A DNA stretch of 37,043 bases, from contig CAXRGH010000135.1 of assembly GCA_964230195.1 (NCBI GenBank), forward strand, positions 1 to 37,043, given 5' to 3'. Both the position numbers and the translations under genes were made by a program. Positions 8,979-16,106 of the stretch are shown here, piece by piece. Each line of letters opens with the position of its first letter. The stretch's first letter is position 1. The stretch is from CAXRGH01 sp964230195 (lineage in GTDB: Bacteria > Pseudomonadota > Gammaproteobacteria > Enterobacterales > Alteromonadaceae). Under the pieces are notes generated by a model. That model saw only the letters and a list, made by a program, of their open reading frames with translations. It ran no database searches and was not told the origin of the DNA.

Positions 8979-9858
8979 CAGACAACTCGCTTAACAAGGT
9001 CAAATCAACTGACTGACGATGCTTAATAACATGTCCTATTACAATAAGAACTGGGCCATCGAAGATGACACCTGAGATAGTGTCATCAATGGTATCAAGT
9101 GTCCCAACGATAACTTTCTGCTGCAGCCCTGTTGCATGCTCAATTAATGAAATTGGTAACGACTGAGAAACACCTCGTTGCTTCAGTGCTCGAGTAAGGA
9201 TTGGCAATCGTTGCAGTCCCATATATATAACTGCAGTTTCACTGAGAAGTTGCTCTGCCAACTGATCCCAATTCATTTGCTTATTCGCTTCTTTGAATCG
9301 TCCTGTCATCAACTTTACGGCCCCAGCGCAATGCCGTTCAGTTAACGGGATACCAGTGAAAGCAGCAGCACCCGATGCTGCGGTAATACCGGGAATAATT
9401 GCATAGCGCACACCACTGGCTTCCAATGCTTGGGTTTCTTCAACAGTACGTGCAAATAAACTCGGATCGCCGCCTTTAAGGCGCACAACTGTTTTGCCAG
9501 TTTTAGCAAACTGCACCAATAATCGACATATCTCTTCTTGAGGTACACTGTGGCGACCGTTCCGTTTGCCTACAAATACCAATTGGGCCCTCTCTGGCGC
9601 CAGAGTCAGAATGCGTTCATCGACCAACCAATCAAATAAAATAACGTCTGCTGATTGAATAGCTTTGACAGCCATTACTGTGAGCAGATCTGGATCTCCA
9701 GGACCCGCTCCTACAATAAACACCTTATTCTCGCTCGTGATGGGCCCTTTGCAGTGTCTGTTGGATGTTGCAAGATTCAGAAATCGCCTCATCCACTTTG
9801 ATGTTAGCTCGCCGGCTTTATTGCCTGTATCTCTCATATTTAGTCGAAGTACCGCCAT
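8962..9858 (-). CDS. cobA: Uroporphyrinogen-III C-methyltransferase
   Basis: A 298-residue S-adenosylmethionine-dependent enzyme that methylates uroporphyrinogen III at C2 and C7 to precorrin-2, the first step to siroheme. Family motifs are clear: VFIVGAGPGDPDLLT, VGKRNGRHSVPQEEI, VVRLKGGDPSLFAR and GITAASGAAAFTGIPLT. It lacks the dehydrogenase/ferrochelatase half of CysG, so precorrin-2 must be finished by an enzyme encoded elsewhere. The first 45 residues or so are an extension before the conserved core. Start ATG at 9858 follows CGGAG at 9870-9866; a second ATG eight codons in is possible. Its place between nirD and ybiB fits its job of supplying siroheme to NirB. Confidence 0.92.
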   Translation of the reverse strand: MAVLRLNMRDTGNKAGELTSKWMRRFLNLATSNRHCKGPITSENKVFIVGAGPGDPDLLTVMAVKAIQSADVILFDWLVDERILTLAPERAQLVFVGKRNGRHSVPQEEICRLLVQFAKTGKTVVRLKGGDPSLFARTVEETQALEASGVRYAIIPGITAASGAAAFTGIPLTERHCAGAVKLMTGRFKEANKQMNWDQLAEQLLSETAVIYMGLQRLPILTRALKQRGVSQSLPISLIEHATGLQQKVIVGTLDTIDDTISGVIFDGPVLIVIGHVIKHRQSVDLTLLSELSDVVAV

Positions 9859-9873
9859 AACTCATCTCCGAAT

Positions 9874-10224
9874 TTAAATCTGTACCAACAAGCGATTATC
9901 TTCAATCTTCACAGGATAAGTTGAAAGCTTGTGCTCGGGTGATTCAAAGCATTCCCCCGTTAATAGCGAAAAGCGTTGCTTATAAAGAGGAGAGGCGATG
10001 ACCGGTTCATCTCCAATCGACCCTATAATTCCACGGTAGATGACATTCGCTTTACCAACTGGATCCCAATTTGACGTTGCATAAAACGATGTTTCGCCAG
10101 CATTAGACACCCTATAAATAGCCAGTTGCTGACCATTGACTAAGGCACAGACTGAGGTGTTAGGGGTTAGAGAATTAAGGTCGCAGATCGCATGCCAATC
10201 TGGGATGGAGTTCAATTTGCTCAT
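9874..10224 (-). CDS. nirD: Assimilatory nitrite reductase small subunit
   Basis: A 116-residue NirD with a Rieske-fold domain. Typical blocks are NWDPVGKANVIYRGIIGS and ASPLYKQRFSLLTGECFE. The Cys-His pairs that hold a Rieske cluster are absent, as is normal for this subunit, so it should not carry iron-sulfur itself. It partners NirB in the NADH-dependent reduction of nitrite to ammonium in the cytoplasm. The gene is 15 bases downstream of nirB and 15 upstream of cobA, within one operon. Confidence 0.92.
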   Translation of the reverse strand: MSKLNSIPDWHAICDLNSLTPNTSVCALVNGQQLAIYRVSNAGETSFYATSNWDPVGKANVIYRGIIGSIGDEPVIASPLYKQRFSLLTGECFESPEHKLSTYPVKIEDNRLLVQI

Positions 10225-10239
10225 GTTTTTTCTCCAATA

Positions 10240-12771
10240 TTAAACGGTTTTGATATCGATCAATTGCATTCTTTCTATTTCCGACACGGGCTTTATTTGA
10301 CCTCGCTCTTCAGTGAACTGTATGTGTGTGTCAATATCATCCGCATTAATGAACTGTTTGAATCGCAACATCTTCTCCGGCGATTCAATGGTTTTTTTCC
10401 ACTCGCACTCATAAGCCCCAATCACTTGCTCCATTTGAGCTTCTAATTCATGATTGATACCTAAGCAGTCATTGATAATTACCTCTCTCAAGTAATCTAA
10501 TCCGCCTTCAAGGTTATCCATCCAAACGGAGGTGCGTTGTAAACGACCCGCAGTTCGTATATAAAACATTAAAATTCGATCGATATAAGCAACCAATGTC
10601 TGGTCATCAAGATCAGTCGCGAATAAGTCTGCATGCCTCGGTTTCATTCCGCCATTACCGCAAACGTAAAGATTCCAACCGTTTTCAGTTGCGATAACAC
10701 CAATGTCTTTGCTTTGAGCTTCTGCGCATTCCCGAGTGCAGCCAGAAACCGCAAATTTTAGTTTATGAGGAGCACGTAACCCTTTGTATCGATTCTCAAG
10801 ATGAATTGCTTGCCCGACTGAATCTTGCACACCATAACGACACCATGTACTTCCCACACAGGATTTCACGGTACGAACCGCTTTCGCGTAGGCATGCCCC
10901 GTTTCAAATCCATTATCTAAAAGCTGTTTCCAGATTTCAGGCAATTGATCGACACGAGCGCCGAACAAATCAATACGTTGTCCTCCGGTAATTTTTGTAT
11001 ACAGGTTATAGGTCTTCGCAATACTGCCAATGGCGATGAGTTGTTCAGGCGTGATTTCCCCTCCGGCAATTCTGGGCACGACCGAATAGCTACCATCTTT
11101 CTGCATGTTTCCTAAATAGATATCGTTAGTATCTTGAAGCGGCAAATGCTCAGTTTTCAGTACGTATTCGTTCCAGATAGAAGCCAGAATAGATCCCACC
11201 GTCGGTTTACAAATATCGCACCCTAAGCCTTTACCGTAGCGATCTAACAGTTCATCAAACGAACGAATGTCATTCACTTTAACCAGATGGAAAAGCTCCT
11301 GACGTGAATACTCAAAATGCTCACAAATGGCTTTAGATACTTCAATCCCTGACTTCTCTAGTTCGCTATCAACAACAGACTTCAGTAAAGCACTACAACC
11401 TCCACAACCGGTTCCTGCTTTGGTGCATGATTTAACGTCGGCAATATTGCATGCGCCACTACCAATAGCATTAATGATGTCGCCCTTCGACACGTTATGA
11501 CAAGAACAAATCGTGCTACTATCTGGTAGTATGTCGTTGCCCATCGTTGGGGCGTCACTAGCGCTCGGTAAGATCAATGATTCAGGGGCATCACCGAGAG
11601 GGATTTGATTGAGGTGATATTGTAGTAAGGTATCATATTCGCTCGCATCTCCGACTAAAACCGCACCTATTACCCGTTGATGTGATTCGTCTACCACCAA
11701 TTTTTTGTAAACGTCAGTGACTGAATTGGCATATACGTAACTTTTCGCGCCATCTGTTTTTCCGTGAGCATCACCGATCGATGCGACATCAACCCCGAGC
11801 AACTTAAGCTTGGTGCTCATATCAGCCCCTTCAAAAGGCTGTTTTTGACCGACCAAACGATTGGCTACCGTGCGGGCCATAGCATAACCTGGTGCCACCA
11901 ATCCAAAGATTTGATCATCCCAAGCAGCGCATTCGCCAATAGCATAAATGTCAGGCTCTGACGTCTCGCAATAATGATTGATGCTAATACCGCCGCGAGC
12001 ACCAATGGATAAATCGATCTGATCCGCTAGCTCATCGTGTGGACGTATACCTGCAGAGAAAACGATCATATCAGTCTCTAAGTGGGTACCGTCACTAAAA
12101 TTCATGCGATATCGCGATGACTTTCCTTCAATAATCTCAGTGGTTGCCTTACCTGTATGAACACCAACACCAAGCTCTTCAATCTTCTTACGTAGAATGT
12201 CACCACCCATTTCATCAACCTGAACCGACATTAATCGTGGAGCAAATTCTACAACATGAGTTTCAAGGTCGGCCTGTTTTAACGCATTAGCAGCTTCAAG
12301 CCCAAGAAGCCCTCCACCAAGAACAACTCCTTTCTCACTTTTCTCTGCTGATGACTTAATTTCATGTAAATCGTCGATAGTCCGATACGTCAAACAGTGA
12401 GGTTGGTCATTACCTGGAATACTGGGAACAAAGGGATATGAACCGGTTGCGAATATCAGGACATCATATTCAAAGACATCACCGCTTTCAGTAATAACAA
12501 CTTTGTTAGCTTTATCAATGTTTTTCACCCAAGCACTAAGTCGATAGTCAATACCGTGTTCATCATAATACTCTGTTGTTGTCAGCGATAATGCACCTTC
12601 CGATGTTCCGTCAAAGAACGATGACAAGTGCACACGATCGTATGCCAAGCGCGATTCACCTGATAGCACAAGGATAGATGCGTTCAGCTCGGACTGAATA
12701 GCTTGCTCGATAAAATAATGACTCACCATGCCATTACCTATGATCACTATACGTTCTCGAGTTGTTACCAT
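10240..12771 (-). CDS. nirB: NAD(P)H-nitrite reductase large subunit
   Basis: An 843-residue cytoplasmic enzyme reducing nitrite to ammonium with six electrons from NAD(P)H. Domains in order: an FAD site at the N-terminus (IVIIGNGMVSHYF), an NAD site near residue 150 (GVVLGGGLLGLEAANAL), and a BFD-like [2Fe-2S] domain near 420-490 (CSCHNVSKGD, then SCTKAGTGCGGC). These are followed by a ferredoxin-like half and the siroheme/[4Fe-4S] domain. In the last domain the cluster cysteines are CVGSTWC (C-x5-C) and SGCTRECAE (C-x3-C), followed by GNGG. The length is normal. The start has AGGAG a few bases before the ATG at 12771. It heads nirB-nirD-cobA-ybiB-porin behind a sigma-54 promoter and an attenuator leader. 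Confidence 0.95.
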   Translation of the reverse strand: MVTTRERIVIIGNGMVSHYFIEQAIQSELNASILVLSGESRLAYDRVHLSSFFDGTSEGALSLTTTEYYDEHGIDYRLSAWVKNIDKANKVVITESGDVFEYDVLIFATGSYPFVPSIPGNDQPHCLTYRTIDDLHEIKSSAEKSEKGVVLGGGLLGLEAANALKQADLETHVVEFAPRLMSVQVDEMGGDILRKKIEELGVGVHTGKATTEIIEGKSSRYRMNFSDGTHLETDMIVFSAGIRPHDELADQIDLSIGARGGISINHYCETSEPDIYAIGECAAWDDQIFGLVAPGYAMARTVANRLVGQKQPFEGADMSTKLKLLGVDVASIGDAHGKTDGAKSYVYANSVTDVYKKLVVDESHQRVIGAVLVGDASEYDTLLQYHLNQIPLGDAPESLILPSASDAPTMGNDILPDSSTICSCHNVSKGDIINAIGSGACNIADVKSCTKAGTGCGGCSALLKSVVDSELEKSGIEVSKAICEHFEYSRQELFHLVKVNDIRSFDELLDRYGKGLGCDICKPTVGSILASIWNEYVLKTEHLPLQDTNDIYLGNMQKDGSYSVVPRIAGGEITPEQLIAIGSIAKTYNLYTKITGGQRIDLFGARVDQLPEIWKQLLDNGFETGHAYAKAVRTVKSCVGSTWCRYGVQDSVGQAIHLENRYKGLRAPHKLKFAVSGCTRECAEAQSKDIGVIATENGWNLYVCGNGGMKPRHADLFATDLDDQTLVAYIDRILMFYIRTAGRLQRTSVWMDNLEGGLDYLREVIINDCLGINHELEAQMEQVIGAYECEWKKTIESPEKMLRFKQFINADDIDTHIQFTEERGQIKPVSEIERMQLIDIKTV

Positions 12772-12788
12772 AAAATTCTCCTGTAACG

Positions 12789-12822
12789 AAAAAAGCCCAC
12801 CTCGCGCATTCGCGAGGTGGGC
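12789..12822 (-). terminator. Leader attenuator terminator of the nirB operon
   Basis: On the minus strand GCCCACCTCGCG (12822-12811) pairs perfectly with CGCGAGGTGGGC (12806-12795) around a 4-base loop and is followed by six T's (12794-12789). It lies inside the leader, just 18 bases before the nirB start, so full-strength termination here would block the operon. Its 5' arm is shared with the upstream ANTAR-type hairpin, the layout expected of NasR-controlled antitermination. Confidence 0.9.
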
Positions 12823-12865
12823 TTCGTTGCCTACTGTGGATTGAAAGATTCTTTCACTTCAACCC
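12817..12865 (-). promoter_or_regulatory. ANTAR-type double hairpin in the nirB leader
   Basis: Two hairpins precede the terminator. P1 (12865-12838) pairs GGGTTGAAG with TTTCAATCC, has one inner mismatch, and shows the six-base loop AAAGAA. P2 (12834-12817) pairs GTAGGC with GCCCAC, with one A-C mismatch, around the loop AACGAA. Both loops have A at position 1 and G at position 4, the known signature of RNA bound by ANTAR domains. The 3' arm of P2 (12822-12817) is also the first half of the terminator's 5' arm, so the two structures exclude each other. The pairing was done by eye, not by folding software. The likely binding protein is the NIT-ANTAR regulator at 16107-17360. Confidence 0.75.
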
Positions 12866-12917
12866 TGCTTTGTTTCGTAAACGCCATTAACCGTTTACAC
12901 ATTGTGTAGTTTAAAAA

Positions 12918-12933
12918 GCATAATTCATGCCAA
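12918..12933 (-). promoter_or_regulatory. Sigma-54 promoter of the nirB operon
   Basis: The minus strand reads TTGGCATGAATTATGC with GG and GC exactly 10 bases apart, close to the consensus TTGGCACG-N4-TTGC. Transcription would start near 12906, giving a leader of about 135 bases that holds both ANTAR-type hairpins and the terminator. Confidence 0.8.
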
Positions 12934-13015
12934 GGAATTAACACACTGTTTTAAATGAATTTTATTATTTCTTCGTTTAGACAGCCCGTCGACATTGCTC
13001 CAAAATTGTGAAGCC

Positions 13016-13030
13016 GCACTGTTTAAGTGC
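13016..13030. promoter_or_regulatory. Probable NtrC binding site upstream of nirB
   Basis: GCACT-GTTTA-AGTGC is a perfect inverted repeat matching the NtrC enhancer core GCAC-N7-GTGC. It is centred about 117 bases upstream of the predicted sigma-54 start, the usual distance for an NtrC enhancer, and sits 20 bases past the kinase/phosphatase stop codon. Confidence 0.65.
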
Positions 13031-13049
13031 ATTAATTTTTATTATTAAC

Positions 13050-14744
13050 TCATGGCGCCAGATAATATTGAATGATAATGATCGCAAACAGAACCCCTGA
13101 TATTAGCTGCCAAAATACCACTGGGTTACGCTGTAATAAAGGAGGGCGTCTACGTTCAGTATATTTAACATTTGGGTGTCGAAGGTCATAAAGGAACTCA
13201 GAAATTTCTTGGTATCGGTTATCAGGGCTAACCTTAAGTGCGCAACGTAATGTATCGTCTATCCAAAGAGGTATATCTCGTTGAGAGTCTAATACGCTTC
13301 GATATGAGAGCCTATTTTGAGCTGATATAGTACGAGCTTTGGCAACATCCGTTCCATAAGGATGACGGTCAGACAACATTTGATAACAGACCGCTGCAAG
13401 CGAGTATAAATCAGACACTGGCCGTGGAAAATCACCGATAAAATATTCAGGTGCAGCATAAATAGCCGTTCCTGGTATAGCTCCCTGACTTTGATATCCT
13501 ATTCCAGCCGCGCCAAAAATATGTACAGAACCCAAATCAATTAATTTGATATTACCATCGTTTGTCAGTAATACATTTGCTGGACGAATGTCTTGATGTA
13601 ATAACGAGCTTCGATGAATGGCTTGTAATCCTTTCCCCATTTCCTCTGTTACATATCGAATCATCTCGATTTGACGTTCAGGATTGTCCATCAACCATTG
13701 GGCTAATGTTTGCCCTTCTATATATTCAATTAAGATATAGGCCTTGCTTGGTGTCGTTGGTAGATGAGCCCGAACAACATGTCTGGAGGTTATTCTTCTC
13801 AAGGCCCATTGCTCCATTCCGAGTTGTTCAAAGGCGACAGGGTCGTCGGCACACTCTAAACTCAAGCATTTTAAAGCAAATAATGATTCGGCTTTATCCT
13901 TTACCAAATACACATGGCTTCTTGGGCTTTGATACAAGCTCCGTATTACTTGAAGTCCATCGACTTTCTCACCTTCATTTAATGGTGCTGGTGTTAATAA
14001 TTTCTCCGGCTCATGTTGGGTGCGTTCACTCAGGCCATCGATTCGAATGACTTGTAACGTTAAGTTATCGGTAGCGCCAAATTGCAACGCCTTATCCATC
14101 CATTGGCTCAGTGTGTGATCGTCGTTAAAGAATACTGCATTATCATAGTCATTGATTATCAATGTCTCGATAATATCGGACAGACCATCGGTTAGTAGTA
14201 GCAAGACATCGTCAGATTCCAACTGATGAGTACTATACCGTAAGGGCTTGATATCGGGCATTCCCAAACCTGCAGATAAGTAATATTGGCCGGCTTCAGT
14301 TGCCACTTCATCATCCTCAGTTAAAAGGGTTAACTGTTTGTTTCGTAATAAATAAGCTTGGGAATCGCCGATATCAAAAAGGTGACAGATATTATCCTTA
14401 ATAACAGCCCCAGTGAAGGTACAGACGTAGCCCTTGTCAAGATTTAAATGGAGGTCACGAGATTTAGAATTAGTATATAAATTGTTGTTTATAAGCGACA
14501 ATAATTGGCGACAACTCTTTTCGGTCGACCAAATATCCGGCGTAAGATAATACTCTTTTATAAATTGCTGAGTTGCATAGTGGCTTGCTGCACCACTTAC
14601 CGAGCTTGAACTTATTCCGTCAGCAATTGCGAAGGCAAATCCCTTAGTTTTTGTATGAGCCTCAGTATCAATATATGCGGCGCATGCGTCCTGATTAGTT
14701 GATTTTATGCCAGCTATTGATGTTGATACAAAAGAAATATTCAT
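13050..14744 (-). CDS. Fused PP2C phosphatase / Ser-Thr protein kinase, membrane-anchored
   Basis: A 564-residue two-domain signalling protein. Residues 1-235 are a PP2C-type phosphatase with FAIADGISSSS (metal Asp), LLLLTDGLSD and ATDNLTL. Residues about 250-525 are a Hanks-type kinase: ALKCL with the ATP Lys, the catalytic loop as HQDIRPANVLL (HQD for the usual HRD), LIDLGSVH as a DLG version of DFG, and YAAPEYF for APE. The Gly-rich loop is degenerate. A final hydrophobic segment (VFWQLISGVLFAIIIIQYYL) anchors it in the inner membrane. The start follows GAGG. It is 63 bases downstream of nirC and upstream of nirB. A related fused protein sits between the transporter and nirB in Pseudomonas and Alteromonas nitrate clusters (family knowledge). 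It may tune uptake or NirB by phosphorylation; targets are unknown. Confidence 0.88.
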   Translation of the reverse strand: MNISFVSTSIAGIKSTNQDACAAYIDTEAHTKTKGFAFAIADGISSSSVSGAASHYATQQFIKEYYLTPDIWSTEKSCRQLLSLINNNLYTNSKSRDLHLNLDKGYVCTFTGAVIKDNICHLFDIGDSQAYLLRNKQLTLLTEDDEVATEAGQYYLSAGLGMPDIKPLRYSTHQLESDDVLLLLTDGLSDIIETLIINDYDNAVFFNDDHTLSQWMDKALQFGATDNLTLQVIRIDGLSERTQHEPEKLLTPAPLNEGEKVDGLQVIRSLYQSPRSHVYLVKDKAESLFALKCLSLECADDPVAFEQLGMEQWALRRITSRHVVRAHLPTTPSKAYILIEYIEGQTLAQWLMDNPERQIEMIRYVTEEMGKGLQAIHRSSLLHQDIRPANVLLTNDGNIKLIDLGSVHIFGAAGIGYQSQGAIPGTAIYAAPEYFIGDFPRPVSDLYSLAAVCYQMLSDRHPYGTDVAKARTISAQNRLSYRSVLDSQRDIPLWIDDTLRCALKVSPDNRYQEISEFLYDLRHPNVKYTERRRPPLLQRNPVVFWQLISGVLFAIIIIQYYLAP

Positions 14745-14807
14745 GACTACCTCAAAGCATAAAAGGGTGCAAATGGCACCCTACTGTATATATACCGTAC
14801 TATTTCG

Positions 14808-15641
14808 TTATTCCGGAATAGTATCCGCCACTTGTAATTTACGCTTTGGTGCCGTTCGGTAATGCGTTGAGTATAATGTAAGCCCCGTAAATGCGAGACC
14901 ACCAACCAGATTACCAAGCGCTGTTGGGATCTCATTCCATATGAAGTAATCCATCACGGAGAAGTCGCCCCCCATAATCAATCCAAACGGGAACAAAAAC
15001 ATATTTACAACTGAATGCTCAAATCCCATGAAAAAGAACAACATGATCGGCATCCACATTGCTAGCACTTTACCACTTACATGAGTTGAAATCATGGCTC
15101 CAACAACACCCATTGATACCATCCAGTTACAAAGCATACCCCGGAGAAAGATAGTCAACCAACCAGCAACACCGTACTCTGCGTAGCCCAAAGTACGAGA
15201 TTCTCCGATAACAGATACTTTCTCAGCAATAGCACCACCATCAGTATTGAAACCATAAGTGAACATAAAGGCCATCATGAATGCAACGGTCAATGCGCCC
15301 GCAAAATTACCTAAAAAGACCAATCCCCAGTTTCTCAGTATCTGAGGCCACGTCACGCCTGGCCGACGCGCCAACCATGCAAGAGGCGTCAAGACAAAAA
15401 CCCCAGTTAAAAGATCAAAACCCATCAGATATAACATACAAAATCCAACAGGGAACAAGACGGCACCAAGCAAAAATACGCCGGTTTTCACCGCGACTGT
15501 AATTGCAAATACCGCAGCTAAAGCTAAGATGGCGCCAGCCATAAAAGCCCTAACAAGAGTATCTCTTGTTGACATATATATTTTTGACTCACCGGCGTCT
15601 ACCATTTTGGTAACGAACTCGGCGGGAAGTAAGTAAGCCAT
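14808..15641 (-). CDS. nirC: Formate/nitrite-family channel, probable nitrite transporter
   Basis: A 277-residue FNT-family channel with six hydrophobic segments. Family marks are the early AYLLPAEFVTKMVDAGESK, FMAGAILALAAVFAI in the first helix, MGFDLLTGVFVL, and GFEHSVVNMF with the conserved pore His. FNT proteins form pentamers that pass nitrite or formate; the nitrite role is inferred from the neighbouring nirBD. The start at 15641 is preceded by AGGAG at good spacing. It is the first gene of a unit with the kinase/phosphatase, behind its own sigma-54 promoter and leader terminator. In comparable clusters this place is held by a nitrate permease, so the channel may have replaced one. Confidence 0.85.
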   Translation of the reverse strand: MAYLLPAEFVTKMVDAGESKIYMSTRDTLVRAFMAGAILALAAVFAITVAVKTGVFLLGAVLFPVGFCMLYLMGFDLLTGVFVLTPLAWLARRPGVTWPQILRNWGLVFLGNFAGALTVAFMMAFMFTYGFNTDGGAIAEKVSVIGESRTLGYAEYGVAGWLTIFLRGMLCNWMVSMGVVGAMISTHVSGKVLAMWMPIMLFFFMGFEHSVVNMFLFPFGLIMGGDFSVMDYFIWNEIPTALGNLVGGLAFTGLTLYSTHYRTAPKRKLQVADTIPE

Positions 15642-15703
15642 TTGTGCAACTCCTAAAATTTAACAACACTAAGACGTAAACAAGGTGTATTTTTCATCCC
15701 CAT

Positions 15704-15740
15704 AAAAAAAGCGCCCACCCCCACAGCTGAGGATAGACGC
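15704..15740 (-). terminator. Leader attenuator terminator of the nirC unit
   Basis: On the minus strand GCGTCTATCCTCA (15740-15728) pairs with TGGGGGTGGGCGC (15723-15711), 13 pairs including several G-U, around a 4-base loop. It is followed by seven T's (15710-15704). It lies 63 bases before the nirC start. Its 5' arm overlaps the hexaloop hairpin at 15733-15750. Confidence 0.82.
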
Positions 15741-15750
15741 CTTTGTCCAT
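15733..15750 (-). promoter_or_regulatory. ANTAR-type hairpin overlapping the nirC leader terminator
   Basis: The minus strand ATGGAC pairs with GTCTAT (six pairs, one G-U) around the six-base loop AAAGGC, which has A at position 1 and G at position 4 as in ANTAR-bound hairpins. Its 3' arm (15738-15733) lies inside the terminator's 5' arm, so the two exclude each other. A matching first hairpin is not clear between this site and the predicted transcription start. Confidence 0.65.
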
Positions 15751-15781
15751 AGAATTTCATATTACCTTGTACCTGTAGACA

Positions 15782-15797
15782 AGCAAACCACATGCCA
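15782..15797 (-). promoter_or_regulatory. Sigma-54 promoter of nirC
   Basis: The minus strand reads TGGCATGTGGTTTGCT, which is TGGCA(T)G-N4-TTGCT with GG and GC 10 bases apart, almost the full consensus. The start would fall near 15771, upstream of the leader hairpins. Confidence 0.82.
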
Positions 15798-15895
15798 CAC
15801 ATTACAAGAAAATAAAAATAGACAATAATTACATGACTTTATGTGTTTTCATGGAATGTATAGTTTCAATCACGTATTTGCTATGATTGTTTTTA

Positions 15896-15920
15896 GTGCA
15901 ATTTGAAATAATATTTGCAC
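15896..15920. promoter_or_regulatory. Inverted repeat between nirC and nasR
   Basis: GTGCAA at 15896-15901 and TTGCAC at 15915-15920 form a perfect 6-base inverted repeat with 13 bases between. The arms contain NtrC-like half-sites (GTGC, GCAC), but in outward order and with the wrong spacing, so an NtrC role is only a guess. It is about 125-150 bases upstream of the nirC sigma-54 start. The rest of the 465-base gap is AT-rich and holds the promoters, leader and repeats listed separately. Confidence 0.35.
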
Positions 15921-15995
15921 CAAAAAAATACCAAATTGAACTTTGTATTTTTTCTTGGCCTGTTCCGCGTCATCCATTTTTTACTATACATAACA

Positions 15996-16016
15996 GTGTT
16001 ATTGGTTCTATAACAC
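15996..16016. promoter_or_regulatory. 7-bp inverted repeat upstream of nasR
   Basis: GTGTTAT at 15996-16002 and ATAACAC at 16010-16016 are perfect inverted arms around TGGTTCT. The centre lies about 75 bases upstream of the predicted nasR sigma-54 start, a possible activator or repressor site. The binding protein is unknown. Confidence 0.35.
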
Positions 16017-16054
16017 CCGGACTACAATCAAAAGTATAGCAATCCTCGAAAGAC

Positions 16055-16070
16055 TGGCATGCAGTTTGCT
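16055..16070 (+). promoter_or_regulatory. Sigma-54 promoter of the nasR-type regulator
   Basis: The plus strand reads TGGCATGCAGTTTGCT, with GG and GC 10 bases apart. It differs from the divergent nirC promoter only in the N4 spacer (CAGT in place of TGGT). The start would fall near 16081, about 26 bases before the coding start, leaving no room for a leader attenuator. Confidence 0.78.
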
Positions 16071-16106
16071 GCTCAATGTTACTGAGTTAATAGATTCTGA
16101 GGTTCT

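Noticed and set aside
9874..10224. NirD lacking the Rieske cluster Cys/His ligands looked like a broken subunit
   Set aside because: NirD small subunits normally lack these ligands; length and conserved blocks are intact.
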